DNA of 64,000 bases, from the NCBI RefSeq assembly GCF_018531145.1, contig NZ_JAHDSZ010000001.1, positions 62,001 to 126,000 on the forward strand. The letters are read 5' to 3'. This DNA is from Canibacter zhuwentaonis. GTDB taxonomy: Bacteria; Actinomycetota; Actinomycetes; Actinomycetales; Microbacteriaceae. Below are positions 45,625 through 55,198 of this stretch, in pieces. The notes beneath the pieces were generated by a model. That model made no database searches, was not told where the DNA came from, and worked only from the letters and a program-made list of their open reading frames with translations. The stretch's first letter is position 1, and each line of letters starts with the position of its first letter. A program made the position numbers and the translations under genes.

Positions 45625-48204
45625 TTATCGAGGGTCTGCATTTGCGGTTGTGCCCGTGTCTTCGGTTACGCACGCAGGTGAAGCCGCGTTTTTTGTATTT
45701 GGATCCGCAGCAACTGCTATACCCGCAGCCGCAGTTGTAGCAGTTGCCACAGTGTTTGCCGCGTGCTCACCAATTTTGTTGAGGATCGCATTTTCCGCGC
45801 TGGTGGTGAGCTTTTTAGCGTTGGTTACAACATCGCCGAGGCTCTCAAAGTATCTCGCCACGGCCGCGCGCTCAACCTTCAGCTGATTCATGCGATCTTC
45901 CACCGCGTTGAGCATTTTTTGAGCTCGATTCTCTGCCTGCGTGAAGGTTGTGTGAGCGCGCTGCTGGGCTTCTGCGACAATCTCTGCGGCGCGCGTTTCT
46001 GCCGTAATTCGGATAGAACGCGCCTCCTGCTGTGCCTGCTGGGTTATCTGGTTTAGCTCTTCACGCTTCGCGGCGGTCGCCGCTGTGAGCTCTGCCAGTT
46101 CATTCTGCGCGGCGCTAATGGCTTTAGCGTTTGTCTCTGCCGCCTGCTCAAAGTCGCTTTGCAGCTGCGCTGCAAACTCCTTGCGCGAGGCTGCCTGCTC
46201 TGTGGCCAGAGCGCGTTTTTCTGCGTCAGCGGTTTCCCGTGTTTCACGCGCGTGGGTGGCAGCATCATCACGCAGCTGTGTGGCGGTCATCTCTGCGTCG
46301 TACACGAGCTTAGCGGCGGTTGATTCCGCTTCAGAAATAATAATTTTAGCGCGGTTATTAGCGTCTGTTGCAGCGGTGCTCGCTTCCAGCGTTAGCCGCG
46401 CGCGCTGCAGTTTTTCAGCGCTTGCCAGCTTTTCAGTGTGAAGACGCGTCTCATCGGCAATTTTGCGATCGTGAGCTGTTCGCATAGTTTCGAGCTCAAA
46501 CAGCGCCTTGGCACGATGCACATCCTGCATAACCGCGAATTCTTCGTGCTTTTTAGCAATTTCAGCGGCGGCATATGCGAGCTCCTGCGCGAGTTTCTGC
46601 TGCTGGCTCTCGCGCAGCTGAGCCAGCTCTGTGCTGGTTGTTTCGCGCTCGCTCGCAATGGTTTGTTGTGCTCTTTGCAGCTCAGCTTCTAACGCGAGAT
46701 CGTGCTGTGCGCGTTCACTCGCTAGTTTTTTAGCGTGCGCGTTTTTTTCGTAAGCGATGGTTTTATTGTGCTCTTCAAGCTCCTGTTGCAGGCGCTGCTC
46801 GTGCTGCGTGCTCTCGTTAATTATACGCTCCTGGTGCGTAATCAGCTCGCTCGTAAGCGCGTCTTCGTGCGCTTTTTGAGAAGCTGCGATATCCTCTTCG
46901 TGCTGCTGTTTTTGTCTTGCAATTTGTGCTGCCGCGTCTTTTTTATCTTGCTCTATCTGCGCTGCGGCAAGCTCGCGCTCGGTTGTAATCTCATCAACGG
47001 CGCTGTCGCGCAGCTGAGCCGCGTAGGTTTGTGCTGCGGAGACTATCGCGCCGGCGTTTGTCTCGGCTTCGTCGCAGATGCGCTGAGCATCTGCGACGGC
47101 CTTTGCAAGAGCTTTTGCGCTGTTTTCTTTAGCTGTTGCTAGCTGTTCCTCGCTGTGCTTTTGGGCGCTTTCGCGCAACTGTGCAGCGGCTGCTTTGGCC
47201 TCGTTTTGCTCCTGCGCTATTTGCAACAGGTGCTGTTTACGCTCCTGTACCAGCCGGGCTTCGTGCTGGCGCAGCTGTGCTGCAAGCTCTTGCTGCTGGG
47301 TTTCCTTAGCGTGCTGCAGCTCATTAAGCTGTGCGGCGGATCGCGCAGCGAGATCCGCTTCGGTTTTACTTATCCGTGCGTTTAGCTCGTTTTCTTTGCG
47401 AGCCATCTCGGTCGCAAAAGCCGTTTCGCGCTGCGCCTGTGCCGTTTCAAAAGCGGCGCGCGCTTGCTCGTGCTCGGCGAGCATTTGCGTCTGCGCCTGT
47501 TTCTGCTCGCTGGCTATCTGTGCGCTGTTGCGAGCAGATTCAGCCGCCGTACGCTCTGTTTCCGCCTGCAACTCGGATGCTTCCTGCCGTGCTCGCTCCA
47601 GAATCGTGGTTGCTTCTGCATACGCGTCTGCGACAGCTTTGGCCGCCTCGCGGCGGCTCTGTTCGAGAGTGTGTGCTGCTTCCTTGTTGCTTGTTGTGCG
47701 GATGTGATCCGCTTCCTGCCGCGCTTCGGCGAGGGTGGTTTCGTGTTCTGCGTTAGCGTTAGCGGTGAGCTCTGCCGCGTCGTTGCGCGCCCCGTTAACC
47801 ATATTTTCTGTGAGTTCGTGCGCGCTGGCGATTAGTTTATCCGCCTGTGTTTGCGCCTGAGTTAGCAGTCTTTTTGTTTCCGCCTCGGTTTTCCTGTGCA
47901 GTTTTTCGGCATCCGCCTCAGCTTGTGTTATGAGGCGGTTTGCAGTGTCTTCAGCTATTTGCAGGCTCTTTTCAACCCGTAGACCAAGCCCTGTGTAGCC
48001 CGTTGCTCCCAGGTTTTCAAGCTGCTCCTGTAAATCTGCGATGAGTAGCTTGTTTGCGGCGACCTCAGCTTGCGTCGCCTTGTGCTCGCTTGCGAGCCGA
48101 GCGTGCGCGTCTTGAGCCTCCTGCAGTAGCCTGCTAAGCTCGGTAATGTGCTGGTCGACCTGTGCGCGATTGTATCCGCGCATAGTGATATTGAATTGAG
48201 ACAC
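45625..48204 (-). CDS. Giant coiled-coil protein, Scy/DivIVA type
   Basis: An 859-residue protein. The N-terminus MSQFNITMRGYNRAQVDQHI has the DivIVA motif (GY-x4-VD). The rest, to about residue 800, is an almost unbroken coiled coil rich in Ala, Glu, Gln and Lys, with recurrent A-x-x-I-x-x-x-A-E-x-x-A blocks. This matches Scy of Streptomyces, a scaffold that organises cell poles. A short low-complexity end follows. GTG 48204 follows GGAGG. Proline is almost absent until the end. In a small, presumably unicellular genome such a large scaffold suggests polar growth; that is inference. Confidence 0.82.
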   Translation of the reverse strand: MSQFNITMRGYNRAQVDQHITELSRLLQEAQDAHARLASEHKATQAEVAANKLLIADLQEQLENLGATGYTGLGLRVEKSLQIAEDTANRLITQAEADAEKLHRKTEAETKRLLTQAQTQADKLIASAHELTENMVNGARNDAAELTANANAEHETTLAEARQEADHIRTTSNKEAAHTLEQSRREAAKAVADAYAEATTILERARQEASELQAETERTAAESARNSAQIASEQKQAQTQMLAEHEQARAAFETAQAQRETAFATEMARKENELNARISKTEADLAARSAAQLNELQHAKETQQQELAAQLRQHEARLVQERKQHLLQIAQEQNEAKAAAAQLRESAQKHSEEQLATAKENSAKALAKAVADAQRICDEAETNAGAIVSAAQTYAAQLRDSAVDEITTERELAAAQIEQDKKDAAAQIARQKQQHEEDIAASQKAHEDALTSELITHQERIINESTQHEQRLQQELEEHNKTIAYEKNAHAKKLASERAQHDLALEAELQRAQQTIASERETTSTELAQLRESQQQKLAQELAYAAAEIAKKHEEFAVMQDVHRAKALFELETMRTAHDRKIADETRLHTEKLASAEKLQRARLTLEASTAATDANNRAKIIISEAESTAAKLVYDAEMTATQLRDDAATHARETRETADAEKRALATEQAASRKEFAAQLQSDFEQAAETNAKAISAAQNELAELTAATAAKREELNQITQQAQQEARSIRITAETRAAEIVAEAQQRAHTTFTQAENRAQKMLNAVEDRMNQLKVERAAVARYFESLGDVVTNAKKLTTSAENAILNKIGEHAANTVATATTAAAGIAVAADPNTKNAASPACVTEDTGTTANADPR

Positions 48205-48320
48205 TGTTCCTCCTATCTTAATAATTCTAATGGATAATTCTTCCAGTCTGCTCCGAGCGTATCCAGCTAAAATTATTTGATATTTACTAACCTGCTGTTG
48301 CTATAAAGTAAGGAGTTTTT

Positions 48321-50138
48321 GTGCGTTATACGCTGGCGCTGGGCTCGCTCCTGCTGGGGCTGGTTCTGCTGTTGCTCGGCGTTGGTAAAGCCACTTTTCT
48401 TGCCGGCCCAACAGAGCTTAGCCTGCAGAGTGATGCCACTCAGCAAGCTTCCTACGCGGTTATTCCTGCCGCAGAACTTGCGAAACTGCCCCACAAAAAC
48501 AGGAGCCTTGAGCTGGAACGCACTGAGGCGGTGCTGGCTGTGGGCTCTCTTAACGATGTGGTGGCGTGGGTTGTGCCGCTGGGCTATGAAATGCTCACCG
48601 TTAACCCCGATTCGCGCAGTTTAGTATCGCAGAGCGTGCCGGCTGAGACCTCATCGCGTGATCTAGGCAGTGTGCCGGTAGCGCAGAGTGACTTGTGGCA
48701 GGAAGTTAAAAGGGGTGAGGCTGGCTCTGGTCTGCTGTTTGACTCTGAGCTGGCTCAAGACCAGGCGTTGTTAATCGCAACTTCAGAAGAGGGCAAAAGC
48801 ATTGGCGCGGTGCTAACAGTTAATTTAACGCTTGAGCGCAAAACGCAGTGGGCAGGACCGCTGCTCACTGCTGGGGGTGTATTCACGGTTCTCGGAGCGA
48901 TTTTGTACATTATTTTTGTGGATCGTGACAGGCGTGGGCTCGGGCCGCGCAGGGGTCAAACCGGCGTCTTTGTTGGTCTGCGTAATACTTTTAGAAGCTC
49001 GCGCTTGAAGGTTAAAAAGAGAGCTGCCGGGCAGGATTCGCGAATTGCCGGGCGCGCCGTTGCAGCTGCGGGGCTTATGACCGTCTCCGCACTGCTGCTT
49101 AGCGGATGCGCGCAGTACTGGCCAGATTTTGCAGCTCCTGATCCGCTAACCAAAGAGCAGCAGGGGCAAAACAGCGTTGTGCCTAACAATGAGCAACTAT
49201 CGCGAATTGTGCACGAGCTGGTGACCGTGAGCGATGCCGCAGATACCGAGCTTAACAGCGAGATTCTGGAGGAGCGTTTCACGGGAGACGCGCTGGCGCA
49301 ACGCAAGGCAAACTATCAAATTCGCAAGGCTGACGGAGACTATGCCGTTGTGCCGCCGTATCTGCTGCCCGAGCGGATTGGTTACGAGTTGATTCAAGAC
49401 ACCGATGTGTGGCCGCGCACAATCTTCTTAACCCTAAACTCTTCAAAAGAAAACCCTGATCTTGAGGCGTTCATTGGGTCTGGAGAAGCAGGCTCGGCGG
49501 GCGCGAAAATAACATCTTCAACACTGGGTGTTTTAATGACCCAGAATGATCCGCATTCAAACTACCAGGTGTCGCGCATATTCGCGCTGCGCGGAGGCAT
49601 TCAAATGCCGCAGGCCGCGCCAGCTGTGGAGGGCACAGCGGTGCTAGATAACGTGCAGAGTAGTTTGGTGGTTGCGCCTAAAGACCTTGCCGTGTACTAC
49701 GCAGATTTGCTAACCAAGGGTGGTGAATCTGAGCACATCGCAATTTTTAACGCCGAGGGTGATGCGGTGCTCGGGCGTGGCGGGATGTCATGGGTGAAAT
49801 CAGAAGAAGAACGAATCGCTAATCAGGAGCACAAGGCTTCATTCAGCGTTTCGGTTGCACCGCGAGAGATGGTGCCAACAGCGCTCTCAACGGGAGCTGG
49901 CGGCGCGCTAGTTGCTATTTCCCTGGTTGAAAACCGGGTCACAGAGGCGCAGGGCAACACAGAACTGCCCGTGGGCACAGTTGTTAAAAGCGTGTCAGAT
50001 CTGTCGGGTAACGTGAAAAAAATTGAGCAGCAGGTTTTGCACCAGCTACTGTTTTATGTTCCTAAGCAGGGTAACACTGAGAACGCCAAGATTCAGCTGC
50101 TCGGCTCGGCAAGCGAACTAATAGGAGCGAACGGATAA
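48321..50138 (+). CDS. Membrane protein with an internal lipobox-like segment
   Basis: Unknown function, 605 residues. Helix 1 at 3-24, an outside region 25-178, helix 2 at 179-200 and a basic cytoplasmic linker (201-245, with KVKKR). A third hydrophobic stretch ends LLLSGCAQYW at 258-266, like a lipoprotein signal, and a large outside domain of about 340 residues follows. GTG 48321 after AAGGAG. Its stop touches the next gene's start, so the pair is co-translated. Homologues are known in Microbacteriaceae but unnamed. Confidence 0.7.
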   Translation: MRYTLALGSLLLGLVLLLLGVGKATFLAGPTELSLQSDATQQASYAVIPAAELAKLPHKNRSLELERTEAVLAVGSLNDVVAWVVPLGYEMLTVNPDSRSLVSQSVPAETSSRDLGSVPVAQSDLWQEVKRGEAGSGLLFDSELAQDQALLIATSEEGKSIGAVLTVNLTLERKTQWAGPLLTAGGVFTVLGAILYIIFVDRDRRGLGPRRGQTGVFVGLRNTFRSSRLKVKKRAAGQDSRIAGRAVAAAGLMTVSALLLSGCAQYWPDFAAPDPLTKEQQGQNSVVPNNEQLSRIVHELVTVSDAADTELNSEILEERFTGDALAQRKANYQIRKADGDYAVVPPYLLPERIGYELIQDTDVWPRTIFLTLNSSKENPDLEAFIGSGEAGSAGAKITSSTLGVLMTQNDPHSNYQVSRIFALRGGIQMPQAAPAVEGTAVLDNVQSSLVVAPKDLAVYYADLLTKGGESEHIAIFNAEGDAVLGRGGMSWVKSEEERIANQEHKASFSVSVAPREMVPTALSTGAGGALVAISLVENRVTEAQGNTELPVGTVVKSVSDLSGNVKKIEQQVLHQLLFYVPKQGNTENAKIQLLGSASELIGANG

Positions 50139-51107
50139 ATGTCACAGCGTTATATTGGCGGCGGGGTTGATTTGAGCCACCTCGCAAATAAAGCACAAAC
50201 TGCTAACAGCACAGGTTTTGCCCTGCCCGGAGGGGCAGCAGTCGGGGCGCAGACGGGCGGCGCAGGCGGCGGATTAAACACCGTCGAGATTCCAGCCGTT
50301 GTGTTCGAGATTAACGAAGCGAGCTTTGACAACGCGGCACAGCTTTCAAACATTGTTCCGGTTGTGCTGTTGTTGGTTGACGAGACGGATGAATCGCAGC
50401 AGATGCTTAACACCCTGACCGGTATTACGCGCGCGTCCGGCGGTAAAATCGTGCTGGGCGTTATTGACGCGGCAGCTAACGCACGGTTAGCGCAGGTGTT
50501 CGCGCCGCAGGCAATGCCGGGCGCGTTGCTAATGATCGCCGGGCAGCCGCAAAAACTTTTTGAAGGGACGCAGCAGGAGTCAGCGCTGCGGCAGGTTTAT
50601 CAGCAGATTGTGCAACTTGCGGCTTCGCAGGGAATGACCGGGCAGGTTGCTGCGCAGGATCTTTCTGGCGTGCAGGAGTTGCCAGAAGAAAAAGTCAACC
50701 CCGCGCACCAAAAGGCAATTGAGGCAGCTGAGCGGGGCGACTATGCAACAGCGGTTGCTGAATACGACAGTGTGCTTCTGAAATCTCCGCGCGATGCGGA
50801 GGCGATCGCCGCCCGGGCGCAGATTAGCCTATTATTGCGTTTGCAAGGTAAAACCGCCGCTGCAATACGACAGGCGGCGGTCGATGATCCGCTAGACACT
50901 GAGGCGCAGTTACTGGTTGCTGACCTTGATATTTCGGGCGGGCACGTGGAAGATGGATTTTTGCGAGTGCTCGAGCAGTTTGCCCGGCACGGTGTCGAGG
51001 AGCGCAAAAAAATTCAAGAGCGACTGCTCGAGCTGTTTGAGGTTGTTGGGGTGGCGGATTCGCGAGTTAGCGCGGCTCGGAGACAGCTTGCAAACCTGCT
51101 CTATTGA
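50139..51107 (+). CDS. Thioredoxin-fold/TPR co-chaperone-like protein
   Basis: Cytoplasmic protein of the CnoX/YbbN type: a thioredoxin-like domain (about residues 50-165) followed by helical repeats (about 180-320). The CxxC pair is missing; the matching place reads VDETDESQQ, so it is not a redox enzyme. A Gly/Ala-rich start of about 45 residues precedes the fold. 322 residues. ATG 50139 directly follows the previous stop, and its end overlaps the cysteine desulfurase start (TTGA). Confidence 0.82.
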   Translation: MSQRYIGGGVDLSHLANKAQTANSTGFALPGGAAVGAQTGGAGGGLNTVEIPAVVFEINEASFDNAAQLSNIVPVVLLLVDETDESQQMLNTLTGITRASGGKIVLGVIDAAANARLAQVFAPQAMPGALLMIAGQPQKLFEGTQQESALRQVYQQIVQLAASQGMTGQVAAQDLSGVQELPEEKVNPAHQKAIEAAERGDYATAVAEYDSVLLKSPRDAEAIAARAQISLLLRLQGKTAAAIRQAAVDDPLDTEAQLLVADLDISGGHVEDGFLRVLEQFARHGVEERKKIQERLLELFEVVGVADSRVSAARRQLANLLY

Positions 51108-52348
51108 AAATGTTCACAAACAGGGAGCGTAGCTACTTTGACTATGGCGCAACCGCGCCTATGCGCGCTGAGGTGTTAGACGCCTATGTGCGAGCGCTTC
51201 GTGAAACCGTTGGCAACCCCGCCTCACAGCACAGCGACGGGCAAAACTCGCGCGACTTGCTGGAGCTGGCGCGTGAAACAATAGCGCGCAGTTTCGGAGT
51301 TACGCCCGCCGAGATAGTCTTTACCGCCGGCGGCACGGAAGCAATAAACTTGGCGCTTAAGGGGTTTTACTGGCAGCGCAACAGCGCGGGGGAGCGCCCA
51401 ATTATTCTTGTCGCTGAGGGCGAGCACCACGCAACGGTTGACACTGTGGAGTGGCTGGCTACCAGTCAGGGAGCTGAACTGGTGTGGCTGCCCCTGGATG
51501 CAGCCGGGGTGCTGCACCCCGAGGTGCTCGAGCGAGCGATTCTAGAACACGAAGCTGCAAAAATAGCGGTTATCACGGTTGTGCTCGTTAATAACGAAAT
51601 CGGCACGGTGCAGCCCGCGCAGCAGCTGCAAAATATTGCAGACAAGCACGGCATTCCGCTGCACTTTGACGCTGTCGCCGCGCTGGGGCAGTTTCCGCTA
51701 AAAAATGTGCTAAAAACCGCCTGTTTTAGTGTTTCTGCGCACAAAATAGGCGGACCGGTTGCCTGCGGAGCGCTCGTTTTGCGCCGCAAATACACGCCCG
51801 TGCCGCTGCTGCACGGCGGCACGCAGCAGCGGTCGCGATCTGGCACCCAAGACGCGCCAGCGGCGATCGCGTTTGCTAAAGCAATAGAAATCGTGGATCG
51901 CGATATGTGCAACTCGCAAAAGCGAATGTCGCAGATTCAGCAGCTGATTTTACAGCGGATCAGAAAGCTTGACAGCGGTGCGGTGCTGCGCGGCAGCGAG
52001 CCTGTTTTGTGGCGGGATTATACGGTGGACGGTTGTGCGCAGCTGCCAGCCAGAGCATTTGGTAATCTGCATTTCACCTTTGCTGGTTGCCAGGGCGATT
52101 CGTTGCTGTTTTTGCTGGATCAACACGGGGTGTCGGTCTCCACCGGGAGCGCCTGCACCGCCGGGGTTGTCGCAATATCACACGTCTGTAAGGCAATCGG
52201 ACTGCCCGATGAGGTCGCGATCGGTGCTTTGCGGATAACATTTAGCGCCGACACGAGCGACGCTGACGTGTTGCGTTTGCTGCGAGCCTTGCCCGACAGT
52301 ATTGCGGCTGCGCGCAGAGCCGGGCTATCCTCGATAGAAACAAAGTAG
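51104..52348 (+). CDS. Cysteine desulfurase, NifS/IscS family
   Basis: Takes sulfur from cysteine as a bound persulfide using PLP. The PLP lysine is Lys214 in SVSAHKIGGP and the sulfur-carrying cysteine is Cys351 in VSTGSACTAGV. YFDYGATAPM marks the start, and HFDAVAALGQ precedes the lysine. 414 residues. Start TTG 51104 overlaps the previous stop; ATG 51110 is an alternative. Located immediately before mnmA, which needs this sulfur, so a tRNA-thiolation role is likely. Confidence 0.94.
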   Translation: MKMFTNRERSYFDYGATAPMRAEVLDAYVRALRETVGNPASQHSDGQNSRDLLELARETIARSFGVTPAEIVFTAGGTEAINLALKGFYWQRNSAGERPIILVAEGEHHATVDTVEWLATSQGAELVWLPLDAAGVLHPEVLERAILEHEAAKIAVITVVLVNNEIGTVQPAQQLQNIADKHGIPLHFDAVAALGQFPLKNVLKTACFSVSAHKIGGPVACGALVLRRKYTPVPLLHGGTQQRSRSGTQDAPAAIAFAKAIEIVDRDMCNSQKRMSQIQQLILQRIRKLDSGAVLRGSEPVLWRDYTVDGCAQLPARAFGNLHFTFAGCQGDSLLFLLDQHGVSVSTGSACTAGVVAISHVCKAIGLPDEVAIGALRITFSADTSDADVLRLLRALPDSIAAARRAGLSSIETK

Positions 52349-52350
52349 GG

Positions 52351-52362
52351 TAGACTAACACG
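52351..52362 (+). promoter_or_regulatory. Leaderless -10 box of mnmA
   Basis: TAGACT (52351-52356) ends six bases before the GTG at 52363, and begins just after the preceding stop codon. Confidence 0.6.
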
Positions 52363-53544
52363 GTGAAAGTTTTAGCGGCTATGAGCGGCGGAGTGGATAG
52401 CGCCGTTGCTGCGGCGCGAGCGGTTGAGGCCGGGCACGAAGTTGTTGGCGTGCACCTGGCGTTGAGCAGAATGCCGGGCACGCTGCGCACGGGAAGCCGC
52501 GGCTGTTGCACGGTTGAAGATGCGATGGACGCGCGGCGCGTAGCGAATCTTTTGAACATTCCATTCTATGTGTGGGATTTTTCTGAGCGCTTTAAGGCTG
52601 AGGTTGTTGACGATTTCATTTTCGAGTATCAAGCTGGCAGAACGCCAAACCCGTGCTTGCGGTGCAATGAGAAAATTAAGTTTGAAGCTCTGCTAGACAA
52701 GGCTATTGCTCTCGGGTTTGACGCGGTGGCCACCGGTCACTACGCGAACATTATTGAAACCGTAAACGGCAGGGAACTGCATCGCGCCAGCGCCGAGGCT
52801 AAAGACCAGTCGTACGTGCTCGGGGTGTTAACGCAGGAGCAGTTAAAATACTGTTATTTCCCGCTCGGTGACACTCCGTCAAAAACCCTTGTGAGACAAG
52901 AGGCTGCGGCGCGTGGCATTCGAATAGCGCAGAAGCCTGACAGCTACGATATTTGTTTCATCCCTGATGGTGACACTCGCGGCTGGTTAAAAGAGCATAT
53001 TGAGCGCACCCCGGGTGAGATTGTGGATCAATCTGGCGAGGTTGTTGGCAGTCACGACGGCGCTCACGGCTACACTGTGGGGCAGCGGCGAGGGCTGAAA
53101 CTGGGACGCCCCGCGCCAGACGGTAAACCCAGATTTGTGCTTTCCATTAGACCAGTTTCCAACCAGGTTGTTGTCGGGCCGCGCGAGGCTTTAGCAGTTG
53201 CGCGAATAGCCGGCGGTAGAATGTCGTTCACATCAGAGCCGGGGTTTGATATTGCGCAGAGTTTTGAATGTGAAATTCAGATTAGAGCGCATGCTGACAC
53301 GATGCCAGCTCGGGCGCGACTCGTTGCAATAACTGAGACCAATCGCACAGAGCAGCACCGGGCAGAGGCGACGCACGAAATGATTATTGACCCTAAAACA
53401 CCTTTAACGGGTGTTGCGCCGGGGCAGAGCGCTGTTATTTATATTGGCACACGGGTGCTGGGGCAGTTCACAATTGACCGTGCCATATCGGTCACAGAGG
53501 GCGATACAACAGTTGATAGCGGATCGGTTGCTGCGGGCAGTTAA
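52363..53544 (+). CDS. mnmA: tRNA-specific 2-thiouridylase MnmA
   Basis: Adds sulfur to U34 of tRNA-Glu, -Gln and -Lys. N-terminal ATP site [11 protein letters not shown] at 5-15; catalytic Cys101 (RCNEKIKF) and Cys198 (DICFIPDGD). The last third is the two-domain tRNA-binding region. 393 residues. GTG 52363 gives the normal start [10 protein letters not shown]. The stop codon lies in the terminator stem. Confidence 0.97.
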   Translation: MKVLAAMSGGVDSAVAAARAVEAGHEVVGVHLALSRMPGTLRTGSRGCCTVEDAMDARRVANLLNIPFYVWDFSERFKAEVVDDFIFEYQAGRTPNPCLRCNEKIKFEALLDKAIALGFDAVATGHYANIIETVNGRELHRASAEAKDQSYVLGVLTQEQLKYCYFPLGDTPSKTLVRQEAAARGIRIAQKPDSYDICFIPDGDTRGWLKEHIERTPGEIVDQSGEVVGSHDGAHGYTVGQRRGLKLGRPAPDGKPRFVLSIRPVSNQVVVGPREALAVARIAGGRMSFTSEPGFDIAQSFECEIQIRAHADTMPARARLVAITETNRTEQHRAEATHEMIIDPKTPLTGVAPGQSAVIYIGTRVLGQFTIDRAISVTEGDTTVDSGSVAAGS

Positions 53545-53583
53545 GCTGCTTGCGCCGCTGTTTAGTAGCGGCGCAAGCAGCTT
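53543..53583 (+). terminator. Terminator of mnmA
   Basis: Perfect 17-bp stem (53543-53559 with 53567-53583) with a 7-base loop; the T tract is poor (TTTATGG). Confidence 0.8.
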
Positions 53584-53605
53584 TATGGCAGCTGGCTAAT
53601 TAAAA

Positions 53606-53637
53606 GTGGGGGCTGTAACCTAGGTTACAGCCCCCAC
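53606..53637 (-). terminator. Terminator of glpK (32-bp palindrome)
   Basis: A perfect 32-bp palindrome built on GTGGGGGCTGTAACC. On the minus strand it is followed by TTTTAATTA, so it ends the glpK transcript. It faces the mnmA terminator 22 bases away. Confidence 0.85.
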
Positions 53638-53654
53638 AATTAGGTTGCGGTTAG

Positions 53655-55169
53655 TTATGCAACATCCTCATCAACCCAGTTCTTAGAACGTGCAACGGCT
53701 TTCTTCCAGTTGCGTAGCAGGCGTTCGCGCTCGCTCGCATCCATCTTAGGCTCCCAACGACGATCTTCCTGCCAGTTAGCTGACAGTTCGTCCTTGTTTG
53801 CCCAGAACTTAACTGCAAGGCCGGCTGCGTAAGCTGCGCCAAGCGCGGTTGTTTCGGCAACAACCGGGCGTATAACTGGCACGCCAAGCACATCCGCTTG
53901 GAACTGCATCAGGGTGTCGTTAGCGATCATACCGCCGTCAACCTTCAGCTCTGTTAGATCCACTCCGGCATCCGCATTCACAGCGTCAAGCACGTCGCGC
54001 GTCTGGTAAGCAACAGCCTCAAGCGCTGCGCGTGCAATGTGGTTTTTGTTTGAGTAACGGGTAAGACCTGTTACAACACCGCGGGCGCTTGAATCCCAGT
54101 ATGGCGCAAAAAGACCAGAGAACGCTGGCACAATGTACACGCCGCCGTTGTCCGCAACCTGTTTAGCAAGATCCTCAACTTCTGGCGCTTGGCTGATAAT
54201 GCCGAGCTGGTCGCGAAGCCACTGGATAAGTGATCCGGTAACCGCGATTGAGCCCTCGAGAGCGTAGTGTGCTGGCTCGTCACCAATTTTGTATCCAACT
54301 GTTGTGAGCAGACCGTTTTCAGACTGCACAATTTCTTCGCCGGTTTGGAAAATCAGGAAGCAGCCGGTGCCGTAGGTGTTCTTGCTTTCACCAGCTTGGA
54401 AAGCAGCCTGACCAAAGGTCGCTGCCTGCTGATCTCCAAGAATCCCCGCAACAGGTGTTTCACGGAGCAGTGAGCTGTTTTTGCAGTAGCCGTAAATCTC
54501 TGAGCTAGAGCGGATCTCTGGCATCATTGAGAGCGGCACGTTGAAGTCAGCCAGGATCGATTCATCCCATGACAGGGTTTTCAAATCCATGAACAGCGTA
54601 CGTGATGCGTTGGTAACGTCGGTTGCATGCACGCCACCGTCTTTACCGCCGGTTAGATTCCACAGCACCCAGCAGTCAGTTGTGCCGAATAGCAGATCGC
54701 CAGCCGCAGCTTTTTCGCGAGCGCCTTCAACATTGTCAAGAATCCATTTGATTTTCGTGCCTGAGAAATAGGTTGCTAGCGGCAGCCCAACTTTTGCTTT
54801 GTACTTGTCTGTGCCAGCTTCGCCAGCAATCTCGTCAACGATTGACTGGGTGCGGGTGTCCTGCCAAACGATCGCGTTGTAAACTGGTTTTCCAGTGTTT
54901 TTATCCCACACAACGGTTGTTTCGCGCTGATTGGTGATACCAACAGAAGCTATATCGTGGCGGGTAATATCGGCCCGCGACAGGGCAATGCCGATTACCT
55001 CCTGCACATTTTGCCAGATCTCGGCTGGATCGTGCTCAACCCATCCTGCCCTGGGTAGAATCTGTTCGTGCTCTTTTTGACCAACAGAGATTACCGAGCC
55101 AGACTTATCAAACACGATAGCGCGGCTAGAGGTTGTTCCCTGATCGATTGCAATTACATATTTTGACAT
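53655..55169 (-). CDS. glpK: Glycerol kinase
   Basis: Phosphorylates glycerol to glycerol-3-phosphate. 504 residues. Motifs: YVIAIDQGTTSSRAIVFD, GWVEHDPAEIW, ITNQRETTVVWD, and the FGGY signature region near 360-380. ATG 55169 after GGAG; the longer frame to 55292 runs into glpF and is not supported. Part of the glpD-glpF-glpK run. The final residues NWVDEDVA are ordinary. Confidence 0.98.
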   Translation of the reverse strand: MSKYVIAIDQGTTSSRAIVFDKSGSVISVGQKEHEQILPRAGWVEHDPAEIWQNVQEVIGIALSRADITRHDIASVGITNQRETTVVWDKNTGKPVYNAIVWQDTRTQSIVDEIAGEAGTDKYKAKVGLPLATYFSGTKIKWILDNVEGAREKAAAGDLLFGTTDCWVLWNLTGGKDGGVHATDVTNASRTLFMDLKTLSWDESILADFNVPLSMMPEIRSSSEIYGYCKNSSLLRETPVAGILGDQQAATFGQAAFQAGESKNTYGTGCFLIFQTGEEIVQSENGLLTTVGYKIGDEPAHYALEGSIAVTGSLIQWLRDQLGIISQAPEVEDLAKQVADNGGVYIVPAFSGLFAPYWDSSARGVVTGLTRYSNKNHIARAALEAVAYQTRDVLDAVNADAGVDLTELKVDGGMIANDTLMQFQADVLGVPVIRPVVAETTALGAAYAAGLAVKFWANKDELSANWQEDRRWEPKMDASERERLLRNWKKAVARSKNWVDEDVA

Positions 55170-55198
55170 TTTTTGTCTCCTATCAGATAGCCGGTCGC

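Noticed and set aside
46085-47835. Several long plus-strand frames opposite the coiled-coil gene
   Set aside because: Their Ser/Ala/Cys/Leu-rich translations are mirror artefacts of the Ala/Gln/Glu-rich repeats; the minus-strand gene explains the codon pattern.
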